From Diogma glabrata (lineage: Eukaryota > Arthropoda > Insecta > Diptera > Cylindrotomidae), in the NCBI GenBank assembly GCA_963693315.1, contig OY856186.1:306989061-307053060 (forward strand): DNA of 64,000 bases, written 5' to 3'. The notes below the pieces were generated by a model. The model had not been told where the DNA came from and did not search any database. It saw nothing but the letters and a program-made list of their open reading frames with translations. This document shows, piece by piece, positions 46,982-58,849 of the stretch. Positions within the stretch are counted from its first letter, which is position 1, and each line of letters begins with the position of its first letter. The translations under genes were made by a program, and so were the position numbers.

Positions 46982-47009
46982 CGTTGTGAACGCTTAGTGG
47001 AACGTACCC
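46982..47009 (-). repeat. Right terminal inverted repeat of Harbinger
   Basis: Complement reads GGGTACGTTCCACTAAGCGT…. A further CAAGTGGAACGG copy of the motif lies inside at 46952-46963. It is about 170 bp upstream of the Myb-like gene start, so it may also act as its promoter. Confidence 0.85.
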
Positions 47010-47012
47010 TAT

Positions 47013-49271
47013 ATGTGAATAAATTGTCTATGCAAAATTTTAAATATTATTGTTCAAGTTTAAGTCACTTTTCGTTTTATTTTATTTTTATATATCGTCA
47101 CATTTAACTGAAATTCTCACTCACCATCTTTCTCTCTACATGTATTTTTCATTCTCTTTCCACAAATAATGCTGTTGTTGATGACGATGTAAAATTATTA
47201 AAATGATGCGCAATTACATATTCCAAGGTAACACAATTCTATTTTCCAATTCCAAGAACACTATCAATTTGAGGAGGCTGTCCTTCTATAGGGGTTGTGC
47301 TGAAGTATTTAATGTTACTTACGGAGTCATACTACTACGTAAACGGCTTGGCGTCACTATCAGCTCGTACATATTTCTGGCTTCACCAAAGTAGCGTAAC
47401 TTTGTACATGTATTGCTTTTTGTATATTTACAGGGTCACCATTGTTCGTAGTGATCAAACCGTGGTACCGTTTTGATTGCGGGTATCACTATAATCACTG
47501 GTTTCTATAATCCGTAATAGTAGCCTTATCGGATTCTATTTTTTACCTCACTTTTGTTAACTTTTATTCCAGGGTATTAACGTTAATTTATTCTTTTATT
47601 TTTAGGTAAGTTCGAGGCTATGCAGGTTTGTCGGATAACTCTTCCTGGATTGCACACTGGTTAATATTTATAAATATTCACAGGCATCTACCATTTTTAT
47701 ATATTCTTAATGAAAACATAACACTGATAAAATGCGAGTTCAGACATTTATTATAATTTCTAATTGTTCACAAATATGGTTATTTATTTATTTATACACA
47801 AGAATAAATTTATTTAATTTGTTTTTTTTTGTTGTTTTTTTTTTTTGATTGATTGTTGTTTTGATTTATTGAAATTTTATTTTTTTACTGAAGAACTTAG
47901 CGAAGACACGTTTGCTTTAGTGCAAATCAATTTTCATCATATCTACAAAATCGTACACTCTACAAAAAAAATTTGTAAGCAAAAAGTGTGTAGTTTGATT
48001 TACTTAATTAAAAAAAACATTAAATGTATAGGTTCTAATTTAAAAAAACTTATTTTGGCATATATCTCCAATACTTATGAGTTTCAAGGTCATTCAATAT
48101 TACCATTGGACGTCCCCTTCGACGCGTAACAAATATTACCTTGGGTTATTTTGTCCCATCTAGCATGGTTCTCGAGATAAAAGCCTGGCATTTTTTACAA
48201 ACTCACCCTGTATATATCGTTATAATAATTTATCAAAAGAAAGAATTTACTTGACAAATGACAGTAGGATTTTATTGGTGATCAGCTTACCGCATTCCAA
48301 TATAACTACCTCCTTTCTAGTTCAATTGGACCAGAATATTTCCTCTACCCTTTTCCTTGGTTGTGCACTAATGGGTATTAACATGTATTTTTACTTCAGA
48401 AATCTGCTTCACCATACATATTATAAATCTGGAGTTTTGTTCTATACATCTGGACAATACTCAGCTGATATTTCATCCTGTGACAGACAAAAAAAAAATT
48501 GGGTTAATATATTGATAATCAAAATGATACTTTTCCATTAAAAAAAATGGATGTCAATTTCGGACACAAAAAAAACTAAAGTCAGATTGTTTGTCTTTTC
48601 TTTAAGAAAGATTAATAGTTTGTATTTCACAATGTTTATTACAAGCACTTTCAATAAATATATAAATTTTATACAGTTTTTGGCTTTTCTTTATAACAAT
48701 TTTTCTGTTCTTAAATCATTATTTAATGTAAGTATTTTCGACTTATTTTTTTTTTCAATTTTTGTTCTCTAATGACGAGCATCGAAAAATGAATATAATT
48801 GTTTCTGATATTTCAATTTTCAGTTTTTTGAACAAAATTTTATTAATTAGTATTTAATCAATGTACATTATTATTTTTTTCTTTAATTTTACCATTCCAG
48901 AGAATAACAAATTTTATTTTTTGATGCTTTCACTTTTATTAATTAAAAAAACATGGAATGATTTTTGTTTTACAATCAAACATTGAATAAATTTGTTCAA
49001 CAACTAAAAATTGAATGACTCAAAATGTCGCCATTCGTACTTTTATAATCACTTTGTGTCCAAAAGACAAAGTTCAGCAACATTAAAAAAAATTCATTTA
49101 TCGTTCAAATTTTTTCGTTATGAGTCTATTGTGGATGACTTTAATAATTTGTTTGTTTTCATTTAGAGGATTTGAGGCAGTTAATTGTTAAATTTCGGAT
49201 TTGAAAATTTTATTATTTGAGAAATTGAACTATTGAAAGATTTGAAATGTTTCTGAGTAGTTATAAAATAA
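47013..49271. other. Long AT-rich stretch without recognised gene
   Basis: Contains small unrecognised ORFs (for example 47845-48129 plus, 94 codons) with AT-driven composition (many K, I, L, F) and no domain I can name, plus an imperfect palindrome around GGTACC near 47460-47510. Confidence 0.35.
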
Positions 49272-49610
49272 TCAGACGTTACAAACTGTGTGATTGTTGG
49301 TTTGATTAGAGTCCCCAATTTTTTTTAATAAATCCCAGGCACCACGGCTAGAGTGCGAGAAATTCATATTTTCAACTAGGTTAATCCATTTATCTGTTCG
49401 TGCTTTATATAATTCAACAATAAGTAAATCACCAACTTTACTTGATTCAGATTCTTGGTATGAATTCCAAAGTCTTTCGCATTCTTCATTCCAATTAGGG
49501 ATATAAATTTTTCGGAATCCTCTTGGTATAAATTTTTTTGCAGATGAAATAACAACAGCAACTAATCTATCGTAATTTTGGTTTGTTGGAGGAAGCCAAC
49601 GAATGTTCAT
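49272..49610 (-). pseudogene. LINE ORF2 linker fragment
   Basis: A 112-residue piece with FIPRGFRKIYIPNWNEECE and NFSHSSRGAWDLLKKIG. This type of sequence lies between endonuclease and RT in insect non-LTR retrotransposons. No RT follows on either side; isolated fragment. Confidence 0.6.
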
Positions 49611-50526
49611 ATCAACGAACTTAGCAAACCCTGTTTAATCAGCTTTGTGTCCACAAATCATTAAGTGTGTCAAAAATAGCAAATTTTCATATTTTTGGCT
49701 TAAAAAACGTTCATTTTAAGTGATTACGAGTAGGAACATTGAATTTGGAGAAATCTTGATGGTCGGGATTGGTATGTGAGATCAAAAACTAGATTATTGC
49801 ATTATAAGTTTGTCAAAAAAATATTGTCAAGTGTGTCAAAAGAGAGATTTTTATTTATTTTTTAACCCAATTTTTTGGAAAGAAATAAAATTAATTACTT
49901 GTTTGATATGAAATTTTATTATTAACAGGGAGAATTATGGTTAGACCAGTTTGTCAAAAAAATGTTGTCAAGTGTGCCAAAAAATGATTTCATTTATTTT
50001 TTAGCCAATTTTTTGGAAAAAAAATGTAGCTCTTTTTATGACGTAAATGTAATTGAAAATGAAATTGGACATGGACATTTTTGAATTTGTTATAGTTTTT
50101 GAAATATTTTTGGAATTTTGAAAAAAGTTTGTATTTTTGATTTTGTAATAATTTTTGCAATATTTTTAAATTTCGAAAAAAGTTTTAATTTTTGATTTTG
50201 TAAGAATTTTTGGAATATTTTTAGAATTTTGAAAAATTTTAAATTTTTGATATTATTATAATTTTTGGAATTTTGAAAAAAGTTACAAGTTTTGATTTTT
50301 TAATTATTTTCGCTGATTATTGAATTTAGAAAAAGTTTAAATATTTGATTTTATTCTAGTTTTTGGAATATTTTTGGAATTTTGAAAAAAGTTTGATTTT
50401 ATTTAATTTTTACAATATTTTTGGAATTTTGAAAGAAAAATGAATTTGTGATTTTGTAATATTTTCTCGAAATGCTAAATGGAGAGGCTTTTGAGTAGTT
50501 TGCTGAGTGTATCATCTTTTCACTAA
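49611..50526. other. AT-rich region with degenerate 55-60-bp repeats
   Basis: From about 50090 to 50470 a unit like TTTTTGGAATTTTGAAAAAAG with TTTTTGATTTTGTAATAA recurs about six or seven times with heavy decay. Also TTTGTCAAAAAAATRTTGTCAAGTGTG is present at 49808 and 49948. No gene. Confidence 0.6.
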
Positions 50527-51360
50527 TACTAAGTTTACACCAGTATCTAATAGGTACGTACTATACTTATTAGGTCGACTATGGTCGATGTAAACAGTTA
50601 TCAAAAAAGTATAGTAGAATTTTTTTGCCAGCGAACACAAAATTTGTTTGTTATGCGCATATTGTTTGCACATGCGCATGCATATGCGCATATTGTTTGC
50701 ACATTCAGTGTCTCGATTAAAATATTAAAAAAAACTATTGGGGTTCCATCGAAATGGACAAAAAAAACTCATAAAAATTAATATATTACTATTGAAATTC
50801 AACCAATTATAATAGAAAACCAAAAACTAGTAAAAATATTAATGATTTTGTAGGCAATGTAACAAAATTTTGATAATTAAAAATAATTATAATAAAAATA
50901 ACGACGCCTATGGAAACAAATATCACAACAAACAAATGGTACGAACTAGAAGTAGAAATTTAACTAATATAATTGTTTTGAAAACAAATTTATCCCAAAA
51001 TAAATAATACATGTCTGTTTTACTTTTTGTCTCATCTTTTATCTCTTGCTGCGTCTATAGCTGTCAGAAATTCGCTGGCAAAAAAATTCTACTATACGTA
51101 CCATTTTTTTGCTGAAATTAAAAGTGAAAAATTTTTAGCAAGAATATAATAACTATTTACAGTTTTTTATAAAAAAATATATATGGAACTTCTTTTTTTT
51201 TTAACCAAAAAACTAACAATGAAAAAGACGCGCTAAAAATTAATATGTCATACCTAATTAATACGAGTTTACATCACCGTACCAAATGTAAAAAGTATGA
51301 CGGTGAAAATGGCTAGCTAATTTGATGCGTAGCAAATTAGATACTGGTGTAAACTTAGTA
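50527..51360. mobile_element. 834-bp MITE with nested inverted repeats
   Basis: Outer TIR: 25 bp perfect, starting TACTAAGTTTACACCAGTAT, with 3-bp duplication TAA (50524-50526, 51361-51363), which suggests a Harbinger-type MITE. Inside is a second perfect 27-bp inverted repeat (50609-50635 and 51071-51097; GTATAGTAGAATTTTTTTGC…), unrelated to the outer one. No coding capacity. Confidence 0.82.
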
Positions 51361-51493
51361 TAAATTATGTTAATTTATGATCTATTATAATATTCCGGCA
51401 ACGTATTGATGATTCGTGTTAGTCTTGTAATAAATTTCTAAACAGAAATAAAAAAGTACTTGTACTTTAATAAAGAGTTAGGTTTGATATGCT

Positions 51494-52578
51494 TACGGTG
51501 ACCATCCGTCCTGTATTTTACAGGACTGTCCTGTTTTTTGCCATGCTGTCCCTTGAGATTTTTTTGGAAATACAGGACAGTACAATGTCCCTTATTTCTT
51601 AGTTTGATATGTAAATGTCCTCTTTTTTGCATAAACTTTACACGAATATGCATTTAAAGTAATAATTTTTCTAAATTTCCCTAAAATTTGTCTAAATTTC
51701 CTAAGTATTACAATATCGAGCCAAATGTCAAAATCATAGCCCCACTTTTTTGCATTTTTCAACGTATTAGCTGCTAAGGTTTCTGAAACAGCAAAAACAA
51801 ATGTTTGTTTGTCTACCAACCAGCCATTACAACCGATAAACAATAGAAAGCTACTTTAGCGAGCAAAAAAATTGGGTAATCCTTTGAATAAAATAAAATA
51901 AAATAAAATTTTAATTTTAGTATTCTAGTCAAGAAGACGTTTGTTATTAGTCCCTGGGCCCACGCCGATTTCATGTGATGATTACCACAAATTTTATACT
52001 TCGTGAGACGCTAGTCCTTGACGAGTCCGAAAACTTTTGTTCTGCCATTTTCCTCAAACCGTCGATTTTTCGTTCGGCAAGCTCCGAAAAATCTCGATTG
52101 CCCGCGATCTTGTGAATTTGCTACCACAATTTTTTTTAACTTGGAAATTTGCTTTAGAACACGAGGGTAATTTGTCTGCCATTGTCGAGTCCGACAACTG
52201 ATATTTTGGTATTTTTGGGCTGTCGGACTAAACAAAAGCAGACAAATTTTTGTCGGACAAGGTTACTGGGTTAATTCCCATAGTAAAAAAAAAATTACAA
52301 GAGCCCGGGCAATCGGCATTTTTCGGAGCTTGCCGAACGAAAAAGCGGCCGAATCGAGAAAAATGGCAGAACATAAGTTTTCGGCCTCGTCAAGGACGGC
52401 GCCTCACGAAGTATAAAATATGTGGTAATCACAACATGAAATCGGTTTGGGCTTTTTTTAAAACATTTTTTAACACACTTTTATTTGAGGTTGGTAGCAA
52501 AGGGCAGTTATTTTTTTTAGCATAATATTTTAGTTAATTAATGTCCTGTATTTTCCTTTCCAAAAAATGGTCACCGTA
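51494..52578. mobile_element. hAT-type non-autonomous foldback element, copy 2
   Basis: Homologous over its whole length to 45493-46588. Ends TACGGTGACC/GGTCACCGTA; flanks GATATGCT and GATATGCA (51486-51493, 52579-52586), an 8-bp duplication with one changed base. The inner inverted repeat is 51958-52452. Confidence 0.87.
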
Positions 52579-52586
52579 GATATGCA

Positions 52587-54069
52587 CCGCTGCCCAAAAC
52601 TAAAAACCATGTCCTCATAAAAGTTTTTTGCCGAAAACTATATCAAAATCCTTAACCCAAACCGAAGTCTTGATATTTTGGACATTGAAATATCGATACG
52701 ATCCCAAAAATTTTCGGGATCGTATTTAAATAAAAATCGTTTTCAAAACAGTAATTGTAGCGGTTTTTATTGTGTACTCAATCCGAATTTGGTTTTTAAA
52801 TCGTTTTGAATTCCTCATGAAAACGTGGTAATTAAGCTTTTATATTGTTTTTATATTAGGGGAATATTTAATACACTATGGAACTCTTGTAGAATATACC
52901 GATTGCATCACATTCTTCTGCAAGTGAGAAAATGTATAAAATTACAATGGAAGACATGCACATGGAAAGTATATATTCTTTAGTAGCCGTGGACAAAGGA
53001 AATTATTAAATAAAAGACACCACAGTTGCTATAAAATTTCAGTTAACTTGTGTGGATCCTGCAGAACTTAGACAGATACTTCGATTTATAGTTACACTAG
53101 TATACCCGGGTACATTATTTGGGTGAAATAAGCATTTATGGTTGAAAATATATATCATTACGCAGCCTACCTTTTCGTATTTTCCGCTAGGGGGCGAACA
53201 AAAATTTAATTTATTTTATTCAGCAAACGTCAGATTGTATTTTATTTTGTTTATTTACAAACAAAACGCGGCGTGACCAAATAACTAAAAAAATAAAACA
53301 AATTCGAGGTCTGTTTTAATTTGCATGAAAATAAACTAACATAATATTTACTAGTTTTGTTAACTGTGAAAATCATTATTTGTGTGAAAACTACCCTTAT
53401 CTATAAATGTTATTAAAATCGTATTAATGAAAAATGCCGATCACATGGAGCGCGTGAAAATCCTTCAACATAGTGTTTTTTTCTGTATCTAATGCTATAT
53501 CTACAATATATTTTTGTTTGAACAGTTGTACGTCTAATCGAAGCCAGTAGATATTACACAGGTAACTAATATTTTGATTACATATTTTGCAGATCAAATC
53601 AAGGCTTTTTTTTTAAATTTTCAGTCATTAAATTTGCGACACAATAAATTTGATATTAGCACTTACGAAACACCAAAACTGTCACCATGTTATGGAACAA
53701 TCTCGACAACCATGTTGTGGAGCAACAATCTAATAATTATAAATGTTATTTTGTTGAATAAGAGAAATGTCTATTATAATTTATTAAACAAGTAAAACAT
53801 TGTGGAAAGCACCTCCTTTGAAAACGAAATTTTTGTTCTTTGAAAATCGCTTGGAATATCTTGAAAAGACTATAGATAGAGGATCAACAGTGAATAGAAT
53901 AACAGGTCAATAGCAATATAACTTTTAGTGATAAGTGTTATAAGTGATATGAATTTTATTGTTGTGATTTTATAATATAAAAACATTAATCTTTTGTGAA
54001 GTCAAACTAAGTGAAACATGAATTTTTAATAAATTACCAAATAGTTTGATTTAAATTTGGTTACGAACA
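52587..54069. other. AT-rich stretch without recognised gene
   Basis: No domain or long ORF. Local features only, such as CGATACGATCCCAAAAA followed by an inverted GGATCGTAT near 52690-52730. Confidence 0.35.
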
Positions 54070-54119
54070 ATGAAAATTGTGGATAGATTGCCGACTGATA
54101 CCTCAGTCATGGCAGCCAG
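54070..54119 (+). other. Candidate first coding exon
   Basis: ATG at 54070 opens MKIVDRLPTDTSVMAA and runs into a strong donor (CCAG|GTAAGT). No downstream exon was found, and the peptide is not recognised. Could be chance. Confidence 0.2.
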
Positions 54120-54717
54120 GTAAGTGGGCATATAGCTAGTAATTTACTCTATAACAACATTGCTTGGTGTTATAAATAATAGTAGTATCCTGAATATTTT
54201 TATAGAACCACAATAAAACTTACTTATGATTAAGCATTCTCATTTTTCGTATCCATCTGATCAGGAAATTAACTTGTAATTATACACATTTGAATGAAAT
54301 ATTGAGGAAAGAATTTAGATTTAGGAATGTAGACTAATTTAGAAAATTGGTCCGAATGATTGGGAAGGTTCAGATTTCAGGATGTTGTGACAAAGATAAA
54401 GAGACGGAATTCGTTTTCGCCGTCACAAGGATAAACGAGTTTTACTAGATGTGTGACCAAAAACTCGGGTATATATGTTGTGGTATTTGGCAAATAATGA
54501 AACGTTTCGACAAATAGGAGATCGTTTTGGTTTCAGTTAGCCAGCAAATGATATCGTAGAACTGGCTTTATTTATGGGAAATTAATCAAAAAATGTCGTA
54601 AAGTGACCCTCCTTAGACGAATAAAAAAATTCATAGGCTGAATTTAAAATGTTTAGCATTATCGAGAATAAAGTTGGAGCTATCTAATACAACCCAAGTA
54701 ACATTTTAAAGTTTCAC

Positions 54718-54735
54718 AACCGTTTTAAAACGGTT
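54718..54735. repeat. 18-bp perfect palindrome in a GTTGC-rich block
   Basis: AACCGTTTTAAAACGGTT. The surrounding 54700-54900 repeats ACGTTGC, GGTTGC and GAAACGTTT several times in both orientations, unlike its neighbours. Confidence 0.6.
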
Positions 54736-54912
54736 TTGCAACTTCGGTTGCTACTACCCATGCGTTGCTAATTGGTTACAACAACGTTGCTTAAACTATC
54801 TGGAAACGTTGCTGCAACTGTAAATGCCCAGGTTTTTTACAACCTTCGTTGCAGAGCAGTTGGTTTGAAACGTTTTAGAAACGTTTCAATACAATGGTAC
54901 TTACATAGTTTT

Positions 54913-55310
54913 ATTTATTTATTTATTTATTTATCATGTTGGCAGAATTAATCGTATAACGATTTTCAAAGCGTCTGGTCTAAATACATCAATCAATTTT
55001 AAGTAAAATACCACAAAAAAAAAAAACATTTATAAATAAATTAAAATAAAAATAACAAACTAAAAAAAAGAAAAAACAGAATTTCAAAAATAGTAATAAA
55101 ATAAGAATATATACAACAAGAATATACATACAACTATATAAATACCTAGTCTAGCTCCGAGCGCCATCCAGGCCAACACTGCGTCCAAAACCGAACCCTC
55201 CGCTAACAGAACACCAGCACTCCAACACGCCGAGAACTCATCCAAACATTCACCACACCACAGCCACACAAACGAGCGCAGCTCATCCACACAAATAGTT
55301 TACTAACACA
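54913..55310 (-). mobile_element. LINE 3' end with (AAAT)n tail
   Basis: Minus-strand sequence ends ACATGATAAATAAATAAATAAA, a tail seen in insect LINEs, preceded by a more GC-rich segment with an open frame 55290-55084 (DELRSFVWLWCGECLDEF) that I do not recognise. Confidence 0.4.
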
Positions 55311-55319
55311 TATATAGAA

Positions 55320-56557
55320 ATTTTTTTTTTTTTAAATTTTATTTTGATATGGTTGAGGCGGTGGCCCATATTACCAAATCACATATTTTTGACATAATGT
55401 GTTCCCTGAAACTATAGGATGAATGCTGGGGAGTATAATTCTGTGGCCAATTAGGAATCTAATACGCCTTACTTGAGAAGTAAACAAGGGGCTATTAGTC
55501 CTTAATTGTATCATCACTAAAGATACTCCGAAGCATCATCCTATCATCAGGCTTTGACTTACTTAATATTATTTTATAGAATTTTTTTAATGTCGATATG
55601 ATAGGAATGCAACCTATCATATCTCGGAGGAATTATGATGAACTGTTTTGAAGGCTAGGAAATAGGTCTTACAGTGTCGTTATGCACAAGACCAGATGCA
55701 TAAATGCATTTTATCTGTCATACCGACAGAGTAAGAAAATTCTCCTCCTTTCAAAACACCTCATAAAACCTCCTACCTAGTTATTGATTTACGAAAGTAT
55801 GTTTATTTATTTTAGTGTTACAATTAGAATAGAAGGAAAATCGTTAATTGTTGTATGATGAAATTTGATTAATTTCATTGTTGTATGTGAGTATGAATCC
55901 TTAAACCTAAGTGATTTTATTAATTATTTACAAAGACGTTGTTATTGAATTGAGATCGGATCTGAAAAATATTGGATGAGCAAGAATTAAAGAATACATC
56001 ATAAACAGAAGGTTAGTATTCATTGTACTACTAGATATTTAGAGATCTTAATAATTTAAGCAGAATTGTTCAATTCTATAATTATTATCGAAAATTTACT
56101 AAGCCTAATGATTAGATACAAAGCAATGAGAATTTTAATTGTAATTTAATAAGGCATGTTCAATTTAATTGTAAATATAAGTACTTTAACCCTTGTAACT
56201 TGACACAAAAACAAAAGGAAAAAATCTATGTGAGGAAGCTTCAGTCGTGATGAACATATTACTGTGTTTGTAGAATCGTTGAGCTTTTTCAACGTAAACA
56301 CCGTCACTTAGGCTAATTAAAATAAAATCACTACCGCACAATTTATTTTTTATTTAATTTTTTATTGTTTCATTTCTCAATATACATTAGGTACTGAATA
56401 TGATTTACATTTATTTGTTTCAATTTATTCCTATCTAACAGGAGTTTTTATTATAAAAAATAAGGAAAAATTTATGATATACATTTTGTAATTGTAATTG
56501 GTTTTTCAGAGGGCGTATAAAAAGTTAAAGTTTAAATTTGTTAGTAGATTATTCAAC
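55320..56557. other. AT-rich region, possible BEL/Pao 3' LTR at its right end
   Basis: No gene. Read on the minus strand, TGTTGAATAATC begins at 56558 directly after a purine-rich GGCGGGCAGAA, as a BEL 3' LTR would; its far end was not located. Confidence 0.35.
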
Positions 56558-56558
56558 A

Positions 56559-57455
56559 TTCTGCCCGCCTTGAAAGGGTTGATCTTTCAACTTATTGATT
56601 CCATCCATGGTAGTGGGCATAACTTAGAAATTGGCCGTTTCACATATCCCTGTAGTGTTTTGACAATAACGACTCTTATATGACCATCTGAACCAGAATG
56701 AAGTTCTGTGACTCGATCCATTCTCCATTTAAGTGGTGGTAAATTTTCATCCTTAATTATTACCAAATCATTGATTTGAATTGATTTTTGTTCAGAGGTC
56801 CATTTCATTTTGCATTGTAATGAAGTGAGATATTCTTTTGACCATCTTGACCAAAAATGTTGTTGTAGTTGTGATATGAACTTCCACCTTTTGAGAATTG
56901 GAATTTTTTCATCTTCTATGTTTGGTTCCAAAATTGTGACAAGAGGACGTCAAACTAAAAAGTGTCCAGGTGTCAGTGGTTCAAGATCTGATGGACTGGT
57001 TGATAAAGGAGTAATTGGTCTCGAGTTCAAGACCGCTTCTACTTGTTTAATCAGCGTGTTGAGTTCTTCATACGTAAGTTACGCATTCCCCATGATTTTT
57101 CTCAAATGAAATTTGGCTGATTTTGATGTGCAAAGTTTTTTAATTTCATCAGTAAAAGATTTGAAGCATGAAACAACTTAAATAATGTATGCAGTTCTGT
57201 GTTGGCTCCTACGAAATTGGTACCATTATCTGAAAATATATTTTTACACATACTTCTGGTCGCAATGAATCTTTTCAATGCACCAATGAAAGCAAATGTA
57301 GTCAAATCCGATACCAGTTCTAAGTGAACCGCCTTGGTTGAAAAACACACGAACACCGAGAGGTAGACTTTGGTTGGTGGTTTACCTCTTATTCTATGGT
57401 GTATATAAAATGGTCCGCAAAAATCTATGCCAGTATTGTAAAATGGTGGAGCTGG
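56559..57455 (-). pseudogene. BEL/Pao pol remnant: integrase and C-terminal domain
   Basis: Minus strand: GIDFCGPFYIHH and FVCFSTKAVHLELVSDL (integrase core start), SDNGTNFVGAN, a break near 57105, LNSRPITPLSTSPSDLEPL, a stop, then the DUF5641-like end (HFWSRWSKEYLTSLQ, NLPPLKWRMDRVTELHSG, KRPISKLCPLPW) terminating at 56587. This is the 3' end of a BEL/Pao polyprotein with several lesions. The upstream part is replaced by a LINE whose poly-A abuts it at 57456. It belongs to the same superfamily as the gag remnant at 33231-34247, but continuity between them cannot be shown. Confidence 0.87.
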
Positions 57456-58725
57456 TTTTTTTTTATTAATTAGTTAGACATGTTTAGCACACTAAATATG
57501 AAATATTCATTATTTAGACTCTTTGAATATCCGAAGATACCATGTCAACTATAAAGGAAGGAGATGAGGAAAATTGAAGGAATGGGGATATAGGGATAAC
57601 TATACTAATTTTTTTAAATGATGATGGACATTTTCTTTAAATGCCTGAGGGGAAAATTCATCGGGAAATACAGAGGAAGGCAATGAGTTCCATAATTTGG
57701 CCACTCTATTAAAATAGTCGTTTTGGAAGGACACAGTTCTACAACGAGGTATTTGTACAACAAATGGATGGGATAACTCGGCAGCTCTTGTTTGTCGTTT
57801 ATACTGCGCACACGATGGAAGGATATTTTGAATTTCCTTAGAGGAGAATTCGCTAAAGTTATATTTATAGTAGATTGACAATTCAGCCACATTTCTTTTG
57901 TGCTGGAGTGAATCAAGCTGGTCCGTTAGTTCGGTATTACCAATCAACCGTATTGCTTTTCTCTGTACAGAGTCTAGACAATTTATTGTTGACTGACAAA
58001 CACCTCCCCAAACATGACAGCAGTACTCCATACATGGACGAATAAAGGACTTGAAGATTAGCAAAATTTACTCGGGATTGAAATACTTTTTACATCGACT
58101 CAAGAATCCTAATTTTTGCATTGCAGATTTAGCGAGGTTGAACACATGTTTATTCCGGGGTTATTTTGAATATCCACTCCAAGAAGTCTAACTGATTCAA
58201 CCTCACGCAATTCCTCATGGTTTATTTTAATAGGAAAATTTTTATGTCGCTCTATTCGTAAAAGACGGCATAGTTTGGTTTTGGTTGGATTAAATGAAAC
58301 AAGATTACGATCACCCCATTCCATTATACGCTCCAGATCTTTGTTGATAGAATCAAGTAGCAACTCTCTATCAGTGGTAACTGCAGTATGAGATCGAAAT
58401 TTAGGAGATGCATGTGATGCATGTAATGTGCTGTCATCAGCAAAACTATGGATTGGGTGCACTGTGGAAATAAGTAAGTCATTAATGTATAGAAGAAACA
58501 AGGTTGGTGAGAGTGCCGAACCTTGGGGAACCCCAGCATTTCTTGTGAAAATATTGGATGTGATACCATCTAAATTAACATGAAATTGGTGACCTGTAAG
58601 AAAACTATGAATCCATGAGACAGTAAGATGGTCTATGCCATAAGATAATTTAGCTATAAGATTTTTATGCCACACTTTATCAAACGCTTTAGAGATGTCA
58701 AGTGAAATACTGAATGTATATATTT
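57456..58725 (-). mobile_element. 5'-truncated LINE: RT and C-terminal region
   Basis: Poly-A on the minus strand at 57464-57456. Coding 58675-58109: WHKNLIAKLSYGIDHLTVSW, GVPQGSALSPTLFLLYINDL, SFADDSTLHASH, MEWGDRNLVSFNPTKTKL. A break follows, then 58064-57600 (SFIRPCMEYCCHVWGG, LDSLQHKRNVAEL, LWNSLPSSVFP). RT boxes 5-7 are present; fingers and endonuclease are missing. The 5' end runs into an (AT)n tract. Same family as the fragment at 43591-44330. Confidence 0.85.
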
Positions 58726-58726
58726 A

Positions 58727-58728
<2 letters not shown>

Positions 58729-58814
<86 letters not shown>
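58729..58814. repeat. (AT)n microsatellite, about 43 units, in a larger palindrome
   Basis: Pure AT repeat flanked by TATATTTAGAAT on the left and ATTCTAAATATA on the right, so the whole of about 58717-58826 is self-complementary. It separates the LINE from the SWIM-gene remnant. Confidence 0.95.
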
Positions 58815-58816
<2 letters not shown>

Positions 58817-58849
58817 TAAATATATGTATTGCGATGAAATGTTTTTAAG

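Larger units (their letters stand above)
40935..47009 (+). mobile_element. PIF/Harbinger DNA transposon, nearly complete
   Basis: Inverted termini GGGTGCGTTCCACTAAGC (left) and the complement of GCTTAGTGGAACGTACCC (right) flanked by a 3-bp TAT (40932-40934, 47010-47012). It contains the two genes expected of the superfamily, arranged convergently: a DDE transposase (plus) and a Myb/SANT-like DNA-binding protein (minus). It has been enlarged by three later insertions (41989-42970, 43591-about 44330, 45493-46588). TAT differs from the usual TWA target, a small oddity. Confidence 0.9.

Noticed and set aside
47428..48220. TACAGGGT…ACCCTGTA ends suggesting a DNA transposon
   Set aside because: The match is only about eight bases, the flanking duplication is not convincing in AT-rich DNA, and nothing coding lies inside.
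47845..48772. Several plus-strand ORFs of 73-96 codons
   Set aside because: Composition is that of random AT-rich sequence (K, I, L, F, N); no motif, no splice context, no homology recognised.
55084..55290. 68-codon ORF with a hydrophobic C-terminal tail as a small membrane protein
   Set aside because: It lies just before an (AAAT)n LINE tail, and its hydrophobic end is simply translated AT-rich 3' sequence.
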